A DNA stretch of 47,287 nucleotides from Bryobacterales bacterium (GTDB lineage Bacteria > Acidobacteriota > Terriglobia > Bryobacterales > Bryobacteraceae). The stretch is from positions 1 to 47,287 of the forward strand of contig JADZGD010000063.1 in the NCBI GenBank assembly GCA_020854055.1, read 5' to 3'. Of this stretch, positions 18,728 to 28,958 are shown piece by piece (within the stretch, counting starts at the first letter, position 1; each line of letters starts with the position of its first letter). A program made the translations under genes and the position numbers. The notes beneath the pieces were generated by a model. The model made no database searches. It was not told the origin of the DNA and saw only the letters and a list, made by a program, of their open reading frames with translations.

Positions 18728-19049
18728 CAGATGATTCCTCGCTACGAATATCTCAGGTTTCGGGCGTTCTTATTCTGCCGGTATTGATCGGCACGTGGGC
18801 CCGGGGGGGGAATTTCGCGCGCCTCGGCGGCGGGAGATTCTCGCCCGATCTGGCAGCGGCGGCTTCGATGAACGAAATCGCGCCCACCCAGGTGTGTGCC
18901 GGAATGAACTTGCCGGGAACGGAGGATCCTCACTTTATCAACCCGTGATGGGACCAGCGCTTCAATAAAGATAAGGTAGTATTGACGTACACGGTCGAAG
19001 TCGTTAAGCTGAGCGCGGCAGGCGGAGCCAGCCCGGTGGAGGATTGGTA
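18728..19049. other. Divergent intergenic region
   Basis: A 322-base gap between the divergent homocysteine methyltransferase and FHA-protein genes. It contains an eight-G run near 18804 and a candidate sigma70 promoter toward the FHA gene (listed separately). Short open frames on both strands here show no family resemblance, and I do not consider them genes. Confidence 0.6.
18982..19010 (+). promoter_or_regulatory. Candidate sigma70 promoter for the FHA-domain gene
   Basis: TTGACG at 18982-18987 and TAAGCT at 19005-19010 are separated by 17 bases. They lie about 40 bases upstream of the GGAGG/ATG of the FHA gene. The -35 box is close to consensus and the -10 is poor, so this is only a candidate. 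Confidence 0.35.
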
Positions 19050-20390
19050 ATGCTGATTGAGGATCCGAATATGGCTGCAACTCCCATCACGCTGGGAGAC
19101 CAGGACGCCGAAGCGATGGGGCGGTTCTGTGATGCGCTGGGCGCGTTCACGCGCGGCGAAGCGGAGTTGCCAGCGGCGGTGGCCTATGCCGGGCTACAGG
19201 CAGCCGGGCGCGTGGCAGGTTCGCTCAGCGGGGGTGGAGGCGGATTCGGGTTCAGCGAGTGGCAGGGCAAGATAATCCAGATGCCGGAATTCGGGCGAAG
19301 CCTGCTTCAACTCGAGGGGCAGGGTCACCAGGTGACGCTGACCTTGGACTCGATGGGGAGTTGCGCCGGCGGGGTGTGGATTCACGAATCGGAAAGCGTG
19401 GGACCGGGCGCGGCGTTATTCACCGTGGCCGGCGGCGCTTTGCAAGTAGAGCGCCCCAGTTCCTGTGTGATTCCACTGGGCGAACCGGTGGCGGGGTGGA
19501 CCGAAACCCCGATGTTCCAGGAGCAGCCGGCGCACGACGGAGAGGCCCCATGGGGTGTAGGCGCGGTGATTGCCGGCGTCGGCGCAGCGGCGGCGCTGGC
19601 TGGCGCGGCCCTGGCGGCAAAGCGGTACCGTGACGCCAAGGCGGCAGCGGCGGCACGCGCGGCTACCGAAAAGGCGGCAGCAGACAAAGCCGCGGCGGAG
19701 AAAGCCGCGGCAGAGAGAGCGGCAGCGGAGAAAGTCGAAGCCGAAAGGGCCGCCGCCGAGGCCGCGGCTTCTGCCGGGGCCGGGAAACAGTGGTTCTACA
19801 CCGCGAACGGACAACCGCTGGGTCCGGTAGCGGACTCCGAATTTCGCCGGATGCTGGCATCGCTCCCACCCGATACGCTGGTGTGGAACGCGGACCTGCC
19901 AGAGTGGAAACCGTTGAGCGAAGCGGGGCTGGCTCCGCCGCCGGTGAAGAAGTGGGAACTGGCGGTGACCAGCGGTCCGGCCGCTGGAAAGTACTTTTCG
20001 GTGACCGCCGGGCTGAAGCTGGGCCGGTCCACCGATTGCGATGTCTGCCTGTTGGATCCGGTGGCATCGCGAATCCATGCGACGATCGCCGAGCACCCGG
20101 ACGGATTCTGGATCAGTGATAACAATAGCTCCAACGGAACCATGGTGAACGGGCGGGCGGTCATGCAGCCGGTGAAGTTGTCGGCGGGCGATACGATCCG
20201 GATTGGAGATTCAGAGCTGGTGTTCGAAGAAGCGGCACACACACCGAGCCCGGCGGGATCTCCGGTGCTATCTACGGTCGTGGTCCCGCCGCCGGAGCCC
20301 GTGACGCAGGGAACCGTCTGCCCCCACTGTAATATGACCTACACGCCCGGCGACCGCTTCTGCCAAAGTTGCGGGCAGCGGCTATCGTAA
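19050..20390 (+). CDS. FHA-domain protein with GYF_2 domain, membrane helix and C-terminal zinc ribbon
   Basis: A 446-residue multidomain protein. I chose the ATG at 19050 because GGAGG lies 7 bases upstream; TTG 19044 and ATG 19071 are in frame. Order: an unrecognised N-terminal region (1-165), a glycine/alanine-rich membrane helix (about 168-190), and an Ala/Glu/Lys-rich helix of repeated AAAEKAAAE type (190-245). Then come a GYF_2/DUF4339 domain (WFYTANGQPLGPV, from 247), an FHA domain (about 300-405, with GRSTDCDV, SRIH and SSNGT, the phosphothreonine-binding loops) and a CPHC...CQSCG zinc ribbon at the end. FHA domains read Thr phosphorylation, so it is probably a membrane-anchored partner of a Ser/Thr kinase, but no kinase is nearby. 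Function unknown. Confidence 0.88.
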   Translation: MLIEDPNMAATPITLGDQDAEAMGRFCDALGAFTRGEAELPAAVAYAGLQAAGRVAGSLSGGGGGFGFSEWQGKIIQMPEFGRSLLQLEGQGHQVTLTLDSMGSCAGGVWIHESESVGPGAALFTVAGGALQVERPSSCVIPLGEPVAGWTETPMFQEQPAHDGEAPWGVGAVIAGVGAAAALAGAALAAKRYRDAKAAAAARAATEKAAADKAAAEKAAAERAAAEKVEAERAAAEAAASAGAGKQWFYTANGQPLGPVADSEFRRMLASLPPDTLVWNADLPEWKPLSEAGLAPPPVKKWELAVTSGPAAGKYFSVTAGLKLGRSTDCDVCLLDPVASRIHATIAEHPDGFWISDNNSSNGTMVNGRAVMQPVKLSAGDTIRIGDSELVFEEAAHTPSPAGSPVLSTVVVPPPEPVTQGTVCPHCNMTYTPGDRFCQSCGQRLS

Positions 20391-20512
20391 GACGCGATCA
20401 GCGCTTTCCCGCCTGCCAGCGGTGAGGAAGCAGACACAGCAAAGACATACCGGCAAGCCCACGGCGTGCGTTGTTGCGCAGACCCGCAGCGGCCGGCATC
20501 AGGATCTGAGCG

Positions 20513-21682
20513 TTATCCGAGATCAGGCAAATCGAACTCGCCCAGGTCGAGCGGATACACGCCGCGGGTGCGCACCAGGTTGAGAACCTGTTCGTAGGCG
20601 GCGGCCGAGACGTTGCTTGGCACGGAATGGTCGGACTGGAAGATCAATCCCCCGCCCTTGGCGGCATTGAGTTTTCGCAGTACCGCGGCTTCCCGCTCAG
20701 CATCGGTTCCGCCGGCCCAGACCTGGACATCCATGTTGCCGCAGAAGGCGATGCGATGACCGAAGCGTCGCCTGAGGTCGACGACATCGAGACCGGCCTT
20801 GGCTTCGAGCGGGTTGTACGCGTCCACGCCGGCCTCGATGAAATCCTCGAAGATTCGATTCACGTTGCCACAGCCATGGTAGATGACCGGCAAGTGGTGG
20901 CTGTGGCACAGATCCACCATCGCTTTGACACCGGGCTTGAAGTGCTGCCGCCAATAGGCCGGTGAAAAGAGCATCCCTTTCTTGTAGGCAACATCACCCC
21001 AGATGACCATGCCATCCAACATTCCATCGGCGGCCTTGATTTGCGCGCGGAGACATTCGAGGATAAATCCAAACAGGCGCTCGACAAAGCGGGCGATGGC
21101 GTCGGGATACATGCCCATCCAGAGCATGACGTTCTCACTGCCGAGGATGCGCCAGATGGTTTCGTGGGCTTCACAGACGCCGCCAAAGACCGGGAAGCCG
21201 GGGTGAAGAGCTTTCAGCCGGCTCACGAAGGGCGGAATCTGGCGCGCGAAGCCGTCACCGACGCCGTTGATCTGGTCGTCTCCGGTGGAGTAGTAGCGGC
21301 GCGGATCCCAGGGATCGTCGAAGCGGAAGGCTTCCATTTTCTCTATGGAGTCGGTCTCAAAGCGCAGGAAGGCGGGCATGGGATGAGCGAACTTCTTGCG
21401 GATGACCGCTTCAAAGCCGGTGCGGACAACGACCTCCTCCTCGTTCTCACTGAGAATTTCGAAGGGTTTGATGTGAGGGTCGAGATTGGGGTTGAGCTGG
21501 ACCCAATCGAGGTCGTAGTAGCGGTAGATATCGGTATCGGGAGCAAGGCCGAGTTCCTCGCGCCAGCGGGCGAGAAAGCTGCCCCAGAAAAAATCGCTGA
21601 CCGGGACGCGATCGGCCTCCTGGTGGCTGAGGGCCTTGTTCATCCGCTCGAGCTTGGCGAGGCAGTTATCGGTTCGAATCAT
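20513..21682 (-). CDS. Uroporphyrinogen decarboxylase (URO-D) family protein, MtaA/CmuA-like
   Basis: A 389-residue TIM-barrel protein of the URO-D superfamily. Recognisable segments are LERMNKALSHQEADRVPV near the start, WGDVAYKKGMLFSPAYWRQHF, a zinc-type His in VIYHGCGN, NPLEAKAGLDVVDL and FCGNMDVQVW near the end. The true heme enzyme HemE is shorter and has a conserved N-terminal RQAGR motif, which I do not see. A methyl-transfer or other corrinoid-related role is therefore more likely than heme synthesis. The start at 21682 avoids overlap with the upstream gene, which ends at 21705, although no good ribosome site precedes it. It follows the propeller-phosphoesterase on the same strand by 22 bases. 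Confidence 0.82.
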   Translation of the reverse strand: MIRTDNCLAKLERMNKALSHQEADRVPVSDFFWGSFLARWREELGLAPDTDIYRYYDLDWVQLNPNLDPHIKPFEILSENEEEVVVRTGFEAVIRKKFAHPMPAFLRFETDSIEKMEAFRFDDPWDPRRYYSTGDDQINGVGDGFARQIPPFVSRLKALHPGFPVFGGVCEAHETIWRILGSENVMLWMGMYPDAIARFVERLFGFILECLRAQIKAADGMLDGMVIWGDVAYKKGMLFSPAYWRQHFKPGVKAMVDLCHSHHLPVIYHGCGNVNRIFEDFIEAGVDAYNPLEAKAGLDVVDLRRRFGHRIAFCGNMDVQVWAGGTDAEREAAVLRKLNAAKGGGLIFQSDHSVPSNVSAAAYEQVLNLVRTRGVYPLDLGEFDLPDLG

Positions 21683-21704
21683 GGGGCGCCCGGCAACCGG
21701 AAAT

Positions 21705-24254
21705 TCAATCGTCGTCGTCGACTCCGATAATAGCGTCTCCAGGAGCGAATAGCGTGGATTTATGTTCCGGCAGAGGCCGGTCCAGTCCCATGGTGTTCCG
21801 CCAGATGATCTCATTCAACAGGCGGCTGGGAACGGCATCGGGCACCTCCCATCGCATTTTGGCGGAGGCCAGGGCATCCCGCCGCGCCTGCCCTTTCAAC
21901 TGGCTGGCGGGCGGGTTGACTTCGGTGAGGCTCTGCTCGGGCAGCACGGCGGTGTAAGGGGTGAAGTCCGGCGTCGCGGTGAAGGAGGCCCGCATGTCGT
22001 GGGCGATCAGATCGTAGAGCGACATCGTGGGCAGGCCGAGGATGAGCTCGATGGTTTTGAGGATGCTCGGATGCGAATAGAAAGTGGAATCCACTGCGCC
22101 CCGCTTGACGTAGGGGCCAATGGTAAGGGCCACGGTGCGGTGGCCGTCGACGTGATCGAAACCGTTCTGCGCGTCATCTTCCACCACGAAGATCACCATC
22201 TGCTTCCAGAACGGGGTGTGGGAGAGCGCATCCACCATTTGTCCGAGCGCGTAATCGTTGTCGGCCACCATGGCAGAGGGCGTGGTGAGCCCGGGCGTCG
22301 TGCCGGCGGTGTGATCGGATGGCAATTGAATGATCACCAGGTTGGGCATCTTCTTATTAGCCACCCATTGATCGAGGTGCTGGCAAAACAGGCGGGCGCG
22401 AATGACGTCGGGAATGGCGGTGTTGTAGCTGGGGTAGTTCGGGACCAGGTAATTGTTGACCGAACGCATGGGCGCCTTGGTGTTCCACAGCTTCGAGAAG
22501 TCCTCGCCGTTCTTCCAGCGCTCGAAGAGGTTCAACCGTTCCTTCATGCGAACGTCACGGTTGCGGCCGGCATACTCGCCGAAGATGGCGACGGAGTGTT
22601 TCTTGGCCGCCAGGTCCCAGATGAAGCCGGAGGAAGAAGCGATTAAAGGATCGCTGCCGTCATACGGATAGCTACGGCCCACGTATCCGGGCCAGAGACC
22701 GTAGGCGGTTTCGTTGGCCTGGGTGGCCCACTGGTGGCCATCGGCGCTGTTGCCCCCGGTGGCGTAGAAGTTGTCGTAAAACACGAACTGGTCGGCCAGG
22801 CGATGGTGGTTGGTGGAGACGCGCCGCGGGAATTGGGTGAGTGCCGGGTCGTTGTTGCCGCGCGGCATATCGCCGAAGACCTGATCGTGGGTGCGATTTT
22901 CCTTGATGATGTAGACGATGTATTTAATGGTCGAAGGGTCGCCGGCGCGATGCGGCACCGGCAGTGGCTGCGCAGCGGATGCGGTGACCGGAGACCGCTC
23001 AGACAGAAGCTCGGTCAGATGGCTGTTGGCCATGACGGCGGTGGTGTAATTGGCCAGGTCAGCGGCAGACGGGATGGGAACCAACTGCAGCGCGCCGCGA
23101 ACCGAGTGAACAAAGCGGCGGCGGGGATTGTCACCAGGGTATCCGGAACCGATGCCGTACAGGCTGCCAATGGCCAGCGTTTTTCCATCCGGGCTGGCGG
23201 CGAGAGTGCTTGGATACCACGAAGTGGGAATGAAACCGCGCACACGGAGAGTGCCGGCGTCGGCAACGGCGACCGCGTTGAGCCCCCCACAGGCGATGTA
23301 GACCGTGTCTCCATCGGGAGAGGCGGCGAGAGCGGTAGGCGAAATTCCGAAGCCTTCCGGCAGTTTCGTGGTGAGGATGGAGGTCTTGACGACGCGGCCG
23401 TTGTTGGTGTCGATGATGGAGACTGAATCGCTGTTGGAGTTGGCGACGTAGAGCAGGGAGCGCTTTTCGTCGAGCAGCAGCGCGGTGGGATGGAGGCCGA
23501 CGTCGATGGTCTGAACCGCCTTTTTCGATTCCATATCGATGCGGGTGACGGTACCGCTGGAGGCGATGCCGCGGGCGTCCACCAGCACGCGGTCGGAATC
23601 CGGATCGAGGCCGGTCGGGTCAGCGGCTTCACCCGGCTTGGGACGACGTCCACCCCAATCCGATACCCAGGCGACAGTGCCCTTTGCGTTCAGGGCAACG
23701 GCAAAAGGCACCATTCCGGTGTCGACCTTGCCGAGAATCTCGTGGGAGTCGAGATCGACCACCGCGATGGCGTTGTCGCGGGTGAGGCAGAGAGCGGCAA
23801 TATGGCGCCCGGAAGCGGTGGCGGCAACCGAAAGCGAGCCCGCGTAAGCGTGACCGAGTCCACTCGCCAGGGTGTCGACTGCATCGCTCGACCCCTCATT
23901 GAGCTCGACTCCCCGCTTACTGTCAACGGTGAGAAAGAGACTGCGTCCGGCGGTCCTGGAGCGAATGAGGGCCTGCATTCCGGGCTTGCCGTGAAGGGTA
24001 TGGCTGGCGGTGATGTGATTGCCGGCAACATCGATGATGTACGCATTCCCGGCGGTCAGCACATGGAGTTGACCGGAGTTCTCCATGAAGGCGAGTCCGT
24101 GAACCCGTCCGCGGAAGGTGGTTACGGCGCCGGCGGGAGTGATGGTCTGGCGCGTGGTAATGACTCCGGGATCATCGATGCCGGGCTTCGGAAGGTCGGT
24201 CTGGCCGAGCAGGGTCCCGCAGAGAGTCAGGGCGAGCAGAGGAATCGTGCGCAT
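21705..24254 (-). CDS. Exported YVTN beta-propeller / phosphoesterase fusion
   Basis: An 849-residue protein with a signal peptide ([18 protein letters not shown]). Residues about 30-430 form a YVTN-type propeller ([51 protein letters not shown]). Residues about 440-760 are a phosphoesterase/alkaline-phosphatase-fold domain (PF04185): [19 protein letters not shown] with the conserved Glu-Asn, then [18 protein letters not shown] carrying metal-binding Asp and His. Such fusions are common in Acidobacteriota and are thought to hydrolyse phosphodiester or phosphomonoester substrates outside the cytoplasm; the substrate here is not known. The C-terminus ends in a short acidic tail (GVDDDD). Only 27 bases separate its start from the divergent ABC operon. 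Confidence 0.88.
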   Translation of the reverse strand: MRTIPLLALTLCGTLLGQTDLPKPGIDDPGVITTRQTITPAGAVTTFRGRVHGLAFMENSGQLHVLTAGNAYIIDVAGNHITASHTLHGKPGMQALIRSRTAGRSLFLTVDSKRGVELNEGSSDAVDTLASGLGHAYAGSLSVAATASGRHIAALCLTRDNAIAVVDLDSHEILGKVDTGMVPFAVALNAKGTVAWVSDWGGRRPKPGEAADPTGLDPDSDRVLVDARGIASSGTVTRIDMESKKAVQTIDVGLHPTALLLDEKRSLLYVANSNSDSVSIIDTNNGRVVKTSILTTKLPEGFGISPTALAASPDGDTVYIACGGLNAVAVADAGTLRVRGFIPTSWYPSTLAASPDGKTLAIGSLYGIGSGYPGDNPRRRFVHSVRGALQLVPIPSAADLANYTTAVMANSHLTELLSERSPVTASAAQPLPVPHRAGDPSTIKYIVYIIKENRTHDQVFGDMPRGNNDPALTQFPRRVSTNHHRLADQFVFYDNFYATGGNSADGHQWATQANETAYGLWPGYVGRSYPYDGSDPLIASSSGFIWDLAAKKHSVAIFGEYAGRNRDVRMKERLNLFERWKNGEDFSKLWNTKAPMRSVNNYLVPNYPSYNTAIPDVIRARLFCQHLDQWVANKKMPNLVIIQLPSDHTAGTTPGLTTPSAMVADNDYALGQMVDALSHTPFWKQMVIFVVEDDAQNGFDHVDGHRTVALTIGPYVKRGAVDSTFYSHPSILKTIELILGLPTMSLYDLIAHDMRASFTATPDFTPYTAVLPEQSLTEVNPPASQLKGQARRDALASAKMRWEVPDAVPSRLLNEIIWRNTMGLDRPLPEHKSTLFAPGDAIIGVDDDD

Positions 24255-24281
24255 ACAATTAGTAGGGTATCAAGCCGGGCG

Positions 24282-25040
24282 ATGCAACTGAGCCCTGACC
24301 CAATGCGGATGCCAACGCTCCCAAACACGCCGGCCGGAGAGGTGGTTTTTTCAGTCCGCGGGGTCACGAAGGTCTACCGGATGGGCGAGGTGGAGGTGCA
24401 GGCATTGCGCGGAATCACGCTAGACCTGTATTCGGGAGAGTTCGTGGTAATCCTGGGACCCTCCGGCAGCGGAAAATCGACGCTGCTGAATATTCTTGGA
24501 GGTTTGGATCGGGCCACGGCCGGCACGGTTCGCTACCGTGGCGCGGACCTGACCCACGCCGGAGACCGCCAGTTGACCGAATACCGGCGTTATCATGCCG
24601 GCTTCGTTTTCCAGTTTTACAATCTGATTCCCAGCCTGACGGCGCGCGAGAACGTCGCCGCGGTAACCGAGATTGCGCGCAGTCCGATGAAACCGGAAGA
24701 GGCGCTGAGCATGGTAGGGCTGGGAGAACGGCTGGACCACTTCCCTTCCCAGCTTTCGGGTGGCGAGCAGCAGCGTGTAGCAATCGCGCGGGCCATTGCC
24801 AAGCGTCCGGCCGTGCTGCTGTGCGATGAACCGACGGGTGCGCTCGATTCAGCGACCGGCATCGTGGTACTGGAGGCTCTGGCCGGCGTCAATCGCGGCC
24901 TGAAGACCACAACGGCGGTGATTACGCACAACGCCGGGATCGCGATGATGGCCGACCGGGTGGTGCGCATGAGCGACGGCCACATTACGGGTGTCGAGCA
25001 GAATCCGTATCCGAGACAGCCAAGGGAGTTGACCTGGTGA
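24282..25040 (+). CDS. ABC transporter ATP-binding protein (MacB/LolD type)
   Basis: A 252-residue ATPase with Walker [10 protein letters not shown], the Q-loop [18 protein letters not shown], signature [14 protein letters not shown], Walker [13 protein letters not shown] and the switch His in VITHN. These subfamily features place it with MacB/LolD/FtsE-type ATPases that drive mechanotransmission rather than import. The reading frame stays open far upstream, but the real start must follow the divergent gene. Possible ATGs are 24282, 24303 and 24309, none with a clear ribosome site. It overlaps the permease by four bases (GTGA), forming a three-gene exporter operon. Confidence 0.92.
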   Translation: MQLSPDPMRMPTLPNTPAGEVVFSVRGVTKVYRMGEVEVQALRGITLDLYSGEFVVILGPSGSGKSTLLNILGGLDRATAGTVRYRGADLTHAGDRQLTEYRRYHAGFVFQFYNLIPSLTARENVAAVTEIARSPMKPEEALSMVGLGERLDHFPSQLSGGEQQRVAIARAIAKRPAVLLCDEPTGALDSATGIVVLEALAGVNRGLKTTTAVITHNAGIAMMADRVVRMSDGHITGVEQNPYPRQPRELTW

Positions 25041-27403
25041 TCCGGGCGCTGGACCGTAAACTGTTGCGGGACCTGTGGGGAATGAAAGGCCAGGCGGTGG
25101 CGATCGCGCTGGTGATCGGCGCCGGTGTGGCGACATTCATCATGGCGCGCTCGACGCTCGATTCCCTGATGCTGACGCAGCAGGGATTTTACCGGCGCTA
25201 TCGCTTCGCCGATGTTTTTGCATCCTTGCGGCAGGCACCCGACGCGGTGCGCGAGCGCTTGGCCCGGATCGAGGGCGTGCAGGATGTGGAGACGCGAGTG
25301 ACCACGGCTGCAAGGCTGGACGTTGAAGGATTCACCGATCCGGTCACGGCGCTGATCGTCTCGCTTCCCGACCGAGGCCAGCCGCTGCTGAATTCCATAT
25401 ACCTGCGCGCGGGACGGAGCGTTGAACCGGGGCACAACGATGAGGTCGTGGTAAGCGAAGCCTTCGCCGAGGCGCACCAATTACATCCCGGCAGCCGGCT
25501 GGGCGCGACGATTCGCGGAAAGCAGCGGACGCTTCGTATTGTGGGCGTCGCGCTCTCGCCGGAGTTCGTTTACCAGTTGCAGCCCGGGGCGGTGATTCCC
25601 GACTTCCGTACCTACGCGATTCTGTGGATGGCGCGCAAGCCGCTGGAGAGCGCGGCGGAGATGGAGGGCGGTTTCAACGACGTGGCCATTCGGCTCCAGG
25701 CCGGCGCCAGCGTGGAAGACGTTATCAGCCGGGTAGACCAGGTTCTGGCACGCTATGGCGGGCTGGGCGCCATTTCGCGGAAAGATCAGCTTTCCAACCG
25801 CTACCTGTCGGAAGAGTTCAAGCAACTGCGCCAGATGGCAACCATGTTGCCGGTGATCTTCCTGGGCATTGCGGCGTTCCTGCTGAACGTGGTGGTAACG
25901 CGAATGATTACCGCCCAGCGGGAGCAACTCGCGATTCTCAAAGCCTTCGGGTATTCGACGGCGGACGTGGCGCTGCACTACATCAAGCTGGTGGTGCTGG
26001 TGGTGCTGGCGGGCGTAGCGGTAGGAGTCGGCGCCGGCATCTGGCTGGCCAAGGGAATGGTCGTCATGTACATGCAGTTTTACCGGTTTCCGGAAATCCT
26101 CTATGTACTTCGGCCGCCGGTGGTGGTGACGGCGACATTGGTCAGCGTGGGCGCGGCGGTGACCGGAACGTTGTATTCGGTGTTGAAAGCGGCCCGCATT
26201 CCTCCGGCCGAGGCGATGCAACCGGCGGCGCCGGCCGGTCACGGTCCGGCACTGGTGGAACGGATGGGACTGGCCCGGTGGCTCTCACAGCCGACCAAGA
26301 TGATCCTGCGCAACATCAGCCGGCGTCCGGCGAAGGCATTGCTGACGGTGGTGGGCATCGCTTTCGCCTGCGGAATAGTTGTGATCGGTGGCTTTTACCG
26401 CAACTCTCTGGACTACATGGTGGCCGTACAGTTCCGCTACGCGCAGCAGCAGGACATCACGGTTACTTTCGTGGAGCCGGCTTCGGAGCGGGCAATGTAC
26501 TCGCTCGGCCAGATGCCGGGAGTGAAATTGGTGGAACCGTTCCGCGTGGCGCCGGCCGAGTTTCAGTTCGAGCAACGCATGCACCGGACTTCGATTCGGG
26601 GAATTCCCGAGGGCAACTCGCTATTCCGGTTATTGAACACGAAGCTGCAACCGGTTGATCTGCCGCCCGAAGGCATTGTCCTGACCGATTTCCTGGCGAA
26701 CCAACTGAAGATTCATCCGGGACAGATGCTGACGGTACGGGTTCTCGAGGGCAGGCGGCCGGTACGGCAGATTCCGGTGGCGGCGGTGGTGCGGGAGTTT
26801 GTCGGCATTTCCGGGTACATGCGCCTGCCCGCGCTGAACCGGTTGATGCGGGAAGGACCGGCGATCTCCGGTGTCTATATGACAACCGGCGCGGCGGAAA
26901 GGCCGGCGATACTGCGCAAGCTGAAGAACATGCCACGCGTGGCGGGCGCCACGCTGCGGGAAAGCGCCGTCACGAACTTCTACCGGACGATGGCGCGGCA
27001 GATGCTGATATTCGTATCGATAAATACGATTATGGCGATGACGATCGCGTTCGGCGTGGTTTACAATAGCGTGCGGATCGCGCTTTCCGAGCGCAGCCGC
27101 GAACTGGCAAGCCTGCGCGTGTTGGGATTTACAGTGGGTGAGATCGCCTATATCCTGCTGGGGGAGTTAGCGCTTTTGACGATTGCCGCGCTACCCTTGG
27201 GCTGTTACATCGGCTGGGGATTAAGCGCGTTCATCGTGAGGAATTTACAGACGGAGTTATTTCGCGTGCCGCCGGTGATCTTTCCCTCTACATACTCTTT
27301 CGCCGCCACGGTGGTGGTGAGCGCGGCATTGATTTCGAGCGCGATGGTTAGCCGGAAACTGGCTCTTCTCGATCTGGTCGCCGTATTGAAGGCGCGGGAG
27401 TGA
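25037..27403 (+). CDS. ABC transporter permease with two FtsX-type domains
   Basis: A 788-residue protein starting at GTG. It has an N-terminal helix after [20 protein letters not shown] and a periplasmic domain (about 45-250). Three membrane helices follow (near 273-385, including [27 protein letters not shown], the FtsX coupling region). A second copy of this plan comes next: a helix near 435, a second periplasmic domain, and three C-terminal helices with [20 protein letters not shown]. Two full FtsX modules in one chain let it act as the complete membrane part with two ATPase copies. Coupled to the ATPase upstream and a HlyD adaptor 7 bases downstream, it is probably an exporter or lipid/lipoprotein mover; the substrate is unknown. 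Confidence 0.93.
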   Translation: MIRALDRKLLRDLWGMKGQAVAIALVIGAGVATFIMARSTLDSLMLTQQGFYRRYRFADVFASLRQAPDAVRERLARIEGVQDVETRVTTAARLDVEGFTDPVTALIVSLPDRGQPLLNSIYLRAGRSVEPGHNDEVVVSEAFAEAHQLHPGSRLGATIRGKQRTLRIVGVALSPEFVYQLQPGAVIPDFRTYAILWMARKPLESAAEMEGGFNDVAIRLQAGASVEDVISRVDQVLARYGGLGAISRKDQLSNRYLSEEFKQLRQMATMLPVIFLGIAAFLLNVVVTRMITAQREQLAILKAFGYSTADVALHYIKLVVLVVLAGVAVGVGAGIWLAKGMVVMYMQFYRFPEILYVLRPPVVVTATLVSVGAAVTGTLYSVLKAARIPPAEAMQPAAPAGHGPALVERMGLARWLSQPTKMILRNISRRPAKALLTVVGIAFACGIVVIGGFYRNSLDYMVAVQFRYAQQQDITVTFVEPASERAMYSLGQMPGVKLVEPFRVAPAEFQFEQRMHRTSIRGIPEGNSLFRLLNTKLQPVDLPPEGIVLTDFLANQLKIHPGQMLTVRVLEGRRPVRQIPVAAVVREFVGISGYMRLPALNRLMREGPAISGVYMTTGAAERPAILRKLKNMPRVAGATLRESAVTNFYRTMARQMLIFVSINTIMAMTIAFGVVYNSVRIALSERSRELASLRVLGFTVGEIAYILLGELALLTIAALPLGCYIGWGLSAFIVRNLQTELFRVPPVIFPSTYSFAATVVVSAALISSAMVSRKLALLDLVAVLKARE

Positions 27404-27410
27404 TGAAGCG

Positions 27411-28607
27411 TTGAGTCTCAAACGCTGGCTCTGGATTCTGGTTCTCATCAGCATTGTTGTCGCGCTGATCGCATTCGGCTATCGCACACAGCCATTGGCG
27501 CTGGAGTTATCGGTGGCGGCCATGCGGCCGCTGCGGGTGACGGTGGAAGAGGAAGGCAAGACGCGGATCCTCAACCGTTACGTGGTCTCGGCGCCGGTGG
27601 CCGGCTACGCCGAGCGCGTGCCGCTGAAAGTAGGCGACGGTATCGAAGCGGGAGAGGTATTGGTATGGATTCAGCCTCCTCCGGCGCCGGTATTGGATTC
27701 GCGCTCGCGCGCCGAGCAGCAGGCACGAGTGAGAGCGGCCGAGGCCGCCGTGCAGGCAGCCGGAGAACAGGAACGGGCCGCCGCGGCGGAAGAATTCTAC
27801 GCCGCATCGCAGGCCGTCCGGCAACGGCAGTTGCTGCAGAGCGGAGACATCTCTCGCGACGTGGCGGATCGGGCGGCATCGGAAGCGGCACGCACCAAGG
27901 CAGCCCGGCAGTCGGCACGGAACCTGGTAGTCCAGGCACGCTCTGAACTGGAGGCGGCGCGGGCCGCGCTCGAGCACTCCGTTCTGCCCGGGAAGAACTC
28001 CAATTCCGCGGCGCGAGTTCCGGTGCGGGCGCCGGCGGGCGGCCGCGTCCTGTCGGTCGCGCACGAGAGCGAAGGTCCGGTGGCACCGGGTGAGGCGCTG
28101 GTGGAAATTGGCAATGCCCGGGCTTTGGAGGTGGAGGTGGAAGTGCTCTCGGCCGACGCAGTGCGGATCACGCCTGGGATGCAGGTGTTGTTTGAAAGCT
28201 GGGGAGGCGCGCAACCGTTGGAGGGCCGCGTCCGGCGGGTAGAACCGGTGGCGTTCACCAAAGTCTCGGCATTGGGAGTGGAAGAACAACGAGTGAAGGT
28301 GCTGGTGACGATCACCTCGCCGGAATCGGAGTGGAGTCGGCTGGGAGACCGTTACCGGGTAGAGGCGACTTTCATCCTATGGAAATCGGACTCCGTGCTC
28401 CAGGTGCCCGCAAGCTCGCTGTTCCGCCGCCAGGGCGCCTGGAATGTCTTTGTGGTCGCCGATGGCAGGGCACGCTACCGAAGAGTGGAGATTGGCCGGC
28501 GCAACGGAATGGCGGCCCAGATCCTGGCGGGACTCAAAGCGGGTGAGACGGTAGTTGCGCACCCCGGCGATTCGGTGGAAGAGGGCGTTGCGGTCAGAGC
28601 CAGATGA
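27411..28607 (+). CDS. HlyD-family efflux adaptor of the ABC system
   Basis: A 398-residue membrane-fusion protein starting at TTG. It has one N-terminal membrane helix (WLWILVLISIVVALIAFGY), then the first biotinyl-lipoyl half (VVSAPVAGYAERVPLKVGDGIEAGEVLVWI), a long Ala/Arg/Glu-rich alpha-hairpin (about 95-190), the second half (APAGGRVLSVAHESEGPVAPGEALVEIG) and C-terminal beta-barrel domains. It would join the FtsX-type permease to an outer-membrane channel. No channel gene is in this operon, so it may borrow one. The gene order ATPase-permease-adaptor and the 7-base gap support one transcript. The start is weakly supported: GGGAG lies 10 bases before the TTG. Confidence 0.9.
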   Translation: MSLKRWLWILVLISIVVALIAFGYRTQPLALELSVAAMRPLRVTVEEEGKTRILNRYVVSAPVAGYAERVPLKVGDGIEAGEVLVWIQPPPAPVLDSRSRAEQQARVRAAEAAVQAAGEQERAAAAEEFYAASQAVRQRQLLQSGDISRDVADRAASEAARTKAARQSARNLVVQARSELEAARAALEHSVLPGKNSNSAARVPVRAPAGGRVLSVAHESEGPVAPGEALVEIGNARALEVEVEVLSADAVRITPGMQVLFESWGGAQPLEGRVRRVEPVAFTKVSALGVEEQRVKVLVTITSPESEWSRLGDRYRVEATFILWKSDSVLQVPASSLFRRQGAWNVFVVADGRARYRRVEIGRRNGMAAQILAGLKAGETVVAHPGDSVEEGVAVRAR

Positions 28608-28958
28608 CCCCGGTTCTCCATTGTCACGACTTGCTCGACAACCTGATTGACGTCGTCCGGCACCGTTATTCATGCGGGTTCCATGCCGATGAAGACGCTC
28701 CGTGGATCCACACCCGATGGATGACGAACAAAACGAGCCGTTTCAGTTCTCCTTTAACGCCTCGTTGAAGGAAAATTTCCAGGGATCAAGCGGCTTCCCG
28801 GATGGGGATCTCATCGCCAGGCCCCTGAGCGATCAGCGGCGGAACCTCGTCCGATCTGATTGGATGCGTCCATCCATCTCGATTTGAGATGGGTCCCGGT
28901 CCAATGCGGTACAAAGGGCGATGTTATACTCTCGATCATCGCCTTGCAGGAGGCAGGC
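28608..28958. other. Intergenic region with a transposase remnant
   Basis: A 351-base stretch between the ABC operon and the amidohydrolase. Its middle (28702-28887) holds what looks like the decayed start of an IS1380-family transposase, listed separately. Its end carries the AGGAGG of the amidohydrolase at 28948-28953. I see no terminator or RNA gene. Confidence 0.6.
28702..28887 (+). pseudogene. Remnant of an IS1380-type transposase N-terminus
   Basis: The frame from a GTG at 28702 reads MDDEQNEPFQFSFNASL followed by KENFQGSSGFPDGDLI. From memory, IS1380-family transposases begin with very similar wording (F.FSF..SLKVDFQGSRVTSDGGLILVREL). Here the SRVTSDGG part is already altered, and the frame ends after 61 codons in unrelated sequence, so it would be a decayed end fragment. 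I cannot align it, and the match rests on about 20 residues. Confidence 0.45.

Noticed and set aside
18718..18948. A 76-codon plus-strand frame in the gap before the FHA gene
   Set aside because: No ribosome site, no family resemblance, and it overlaps the start of the divergent methyltransferase gene.
20391..20512. Possible terminator between the convergent FHA and URO-D-type genes
   Set aside because: GC-rich partial complementarity is present, but there is no stable hairpin followed by a T run on either strand.
21762..22646. A 294-codon plus-strand frame opposite the phosphoesterase
   Set aside because: It is antisense to the conserved phosphoesterase domain, with no motif or ribosome site.
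23490..24281. Upstream extension of the ABC ATPase reading frame
   Set aside because: It lies antisense to the propeller part of the divergent gene. ATPase homology starts only after 24300, so the start must be at 24282 or later.
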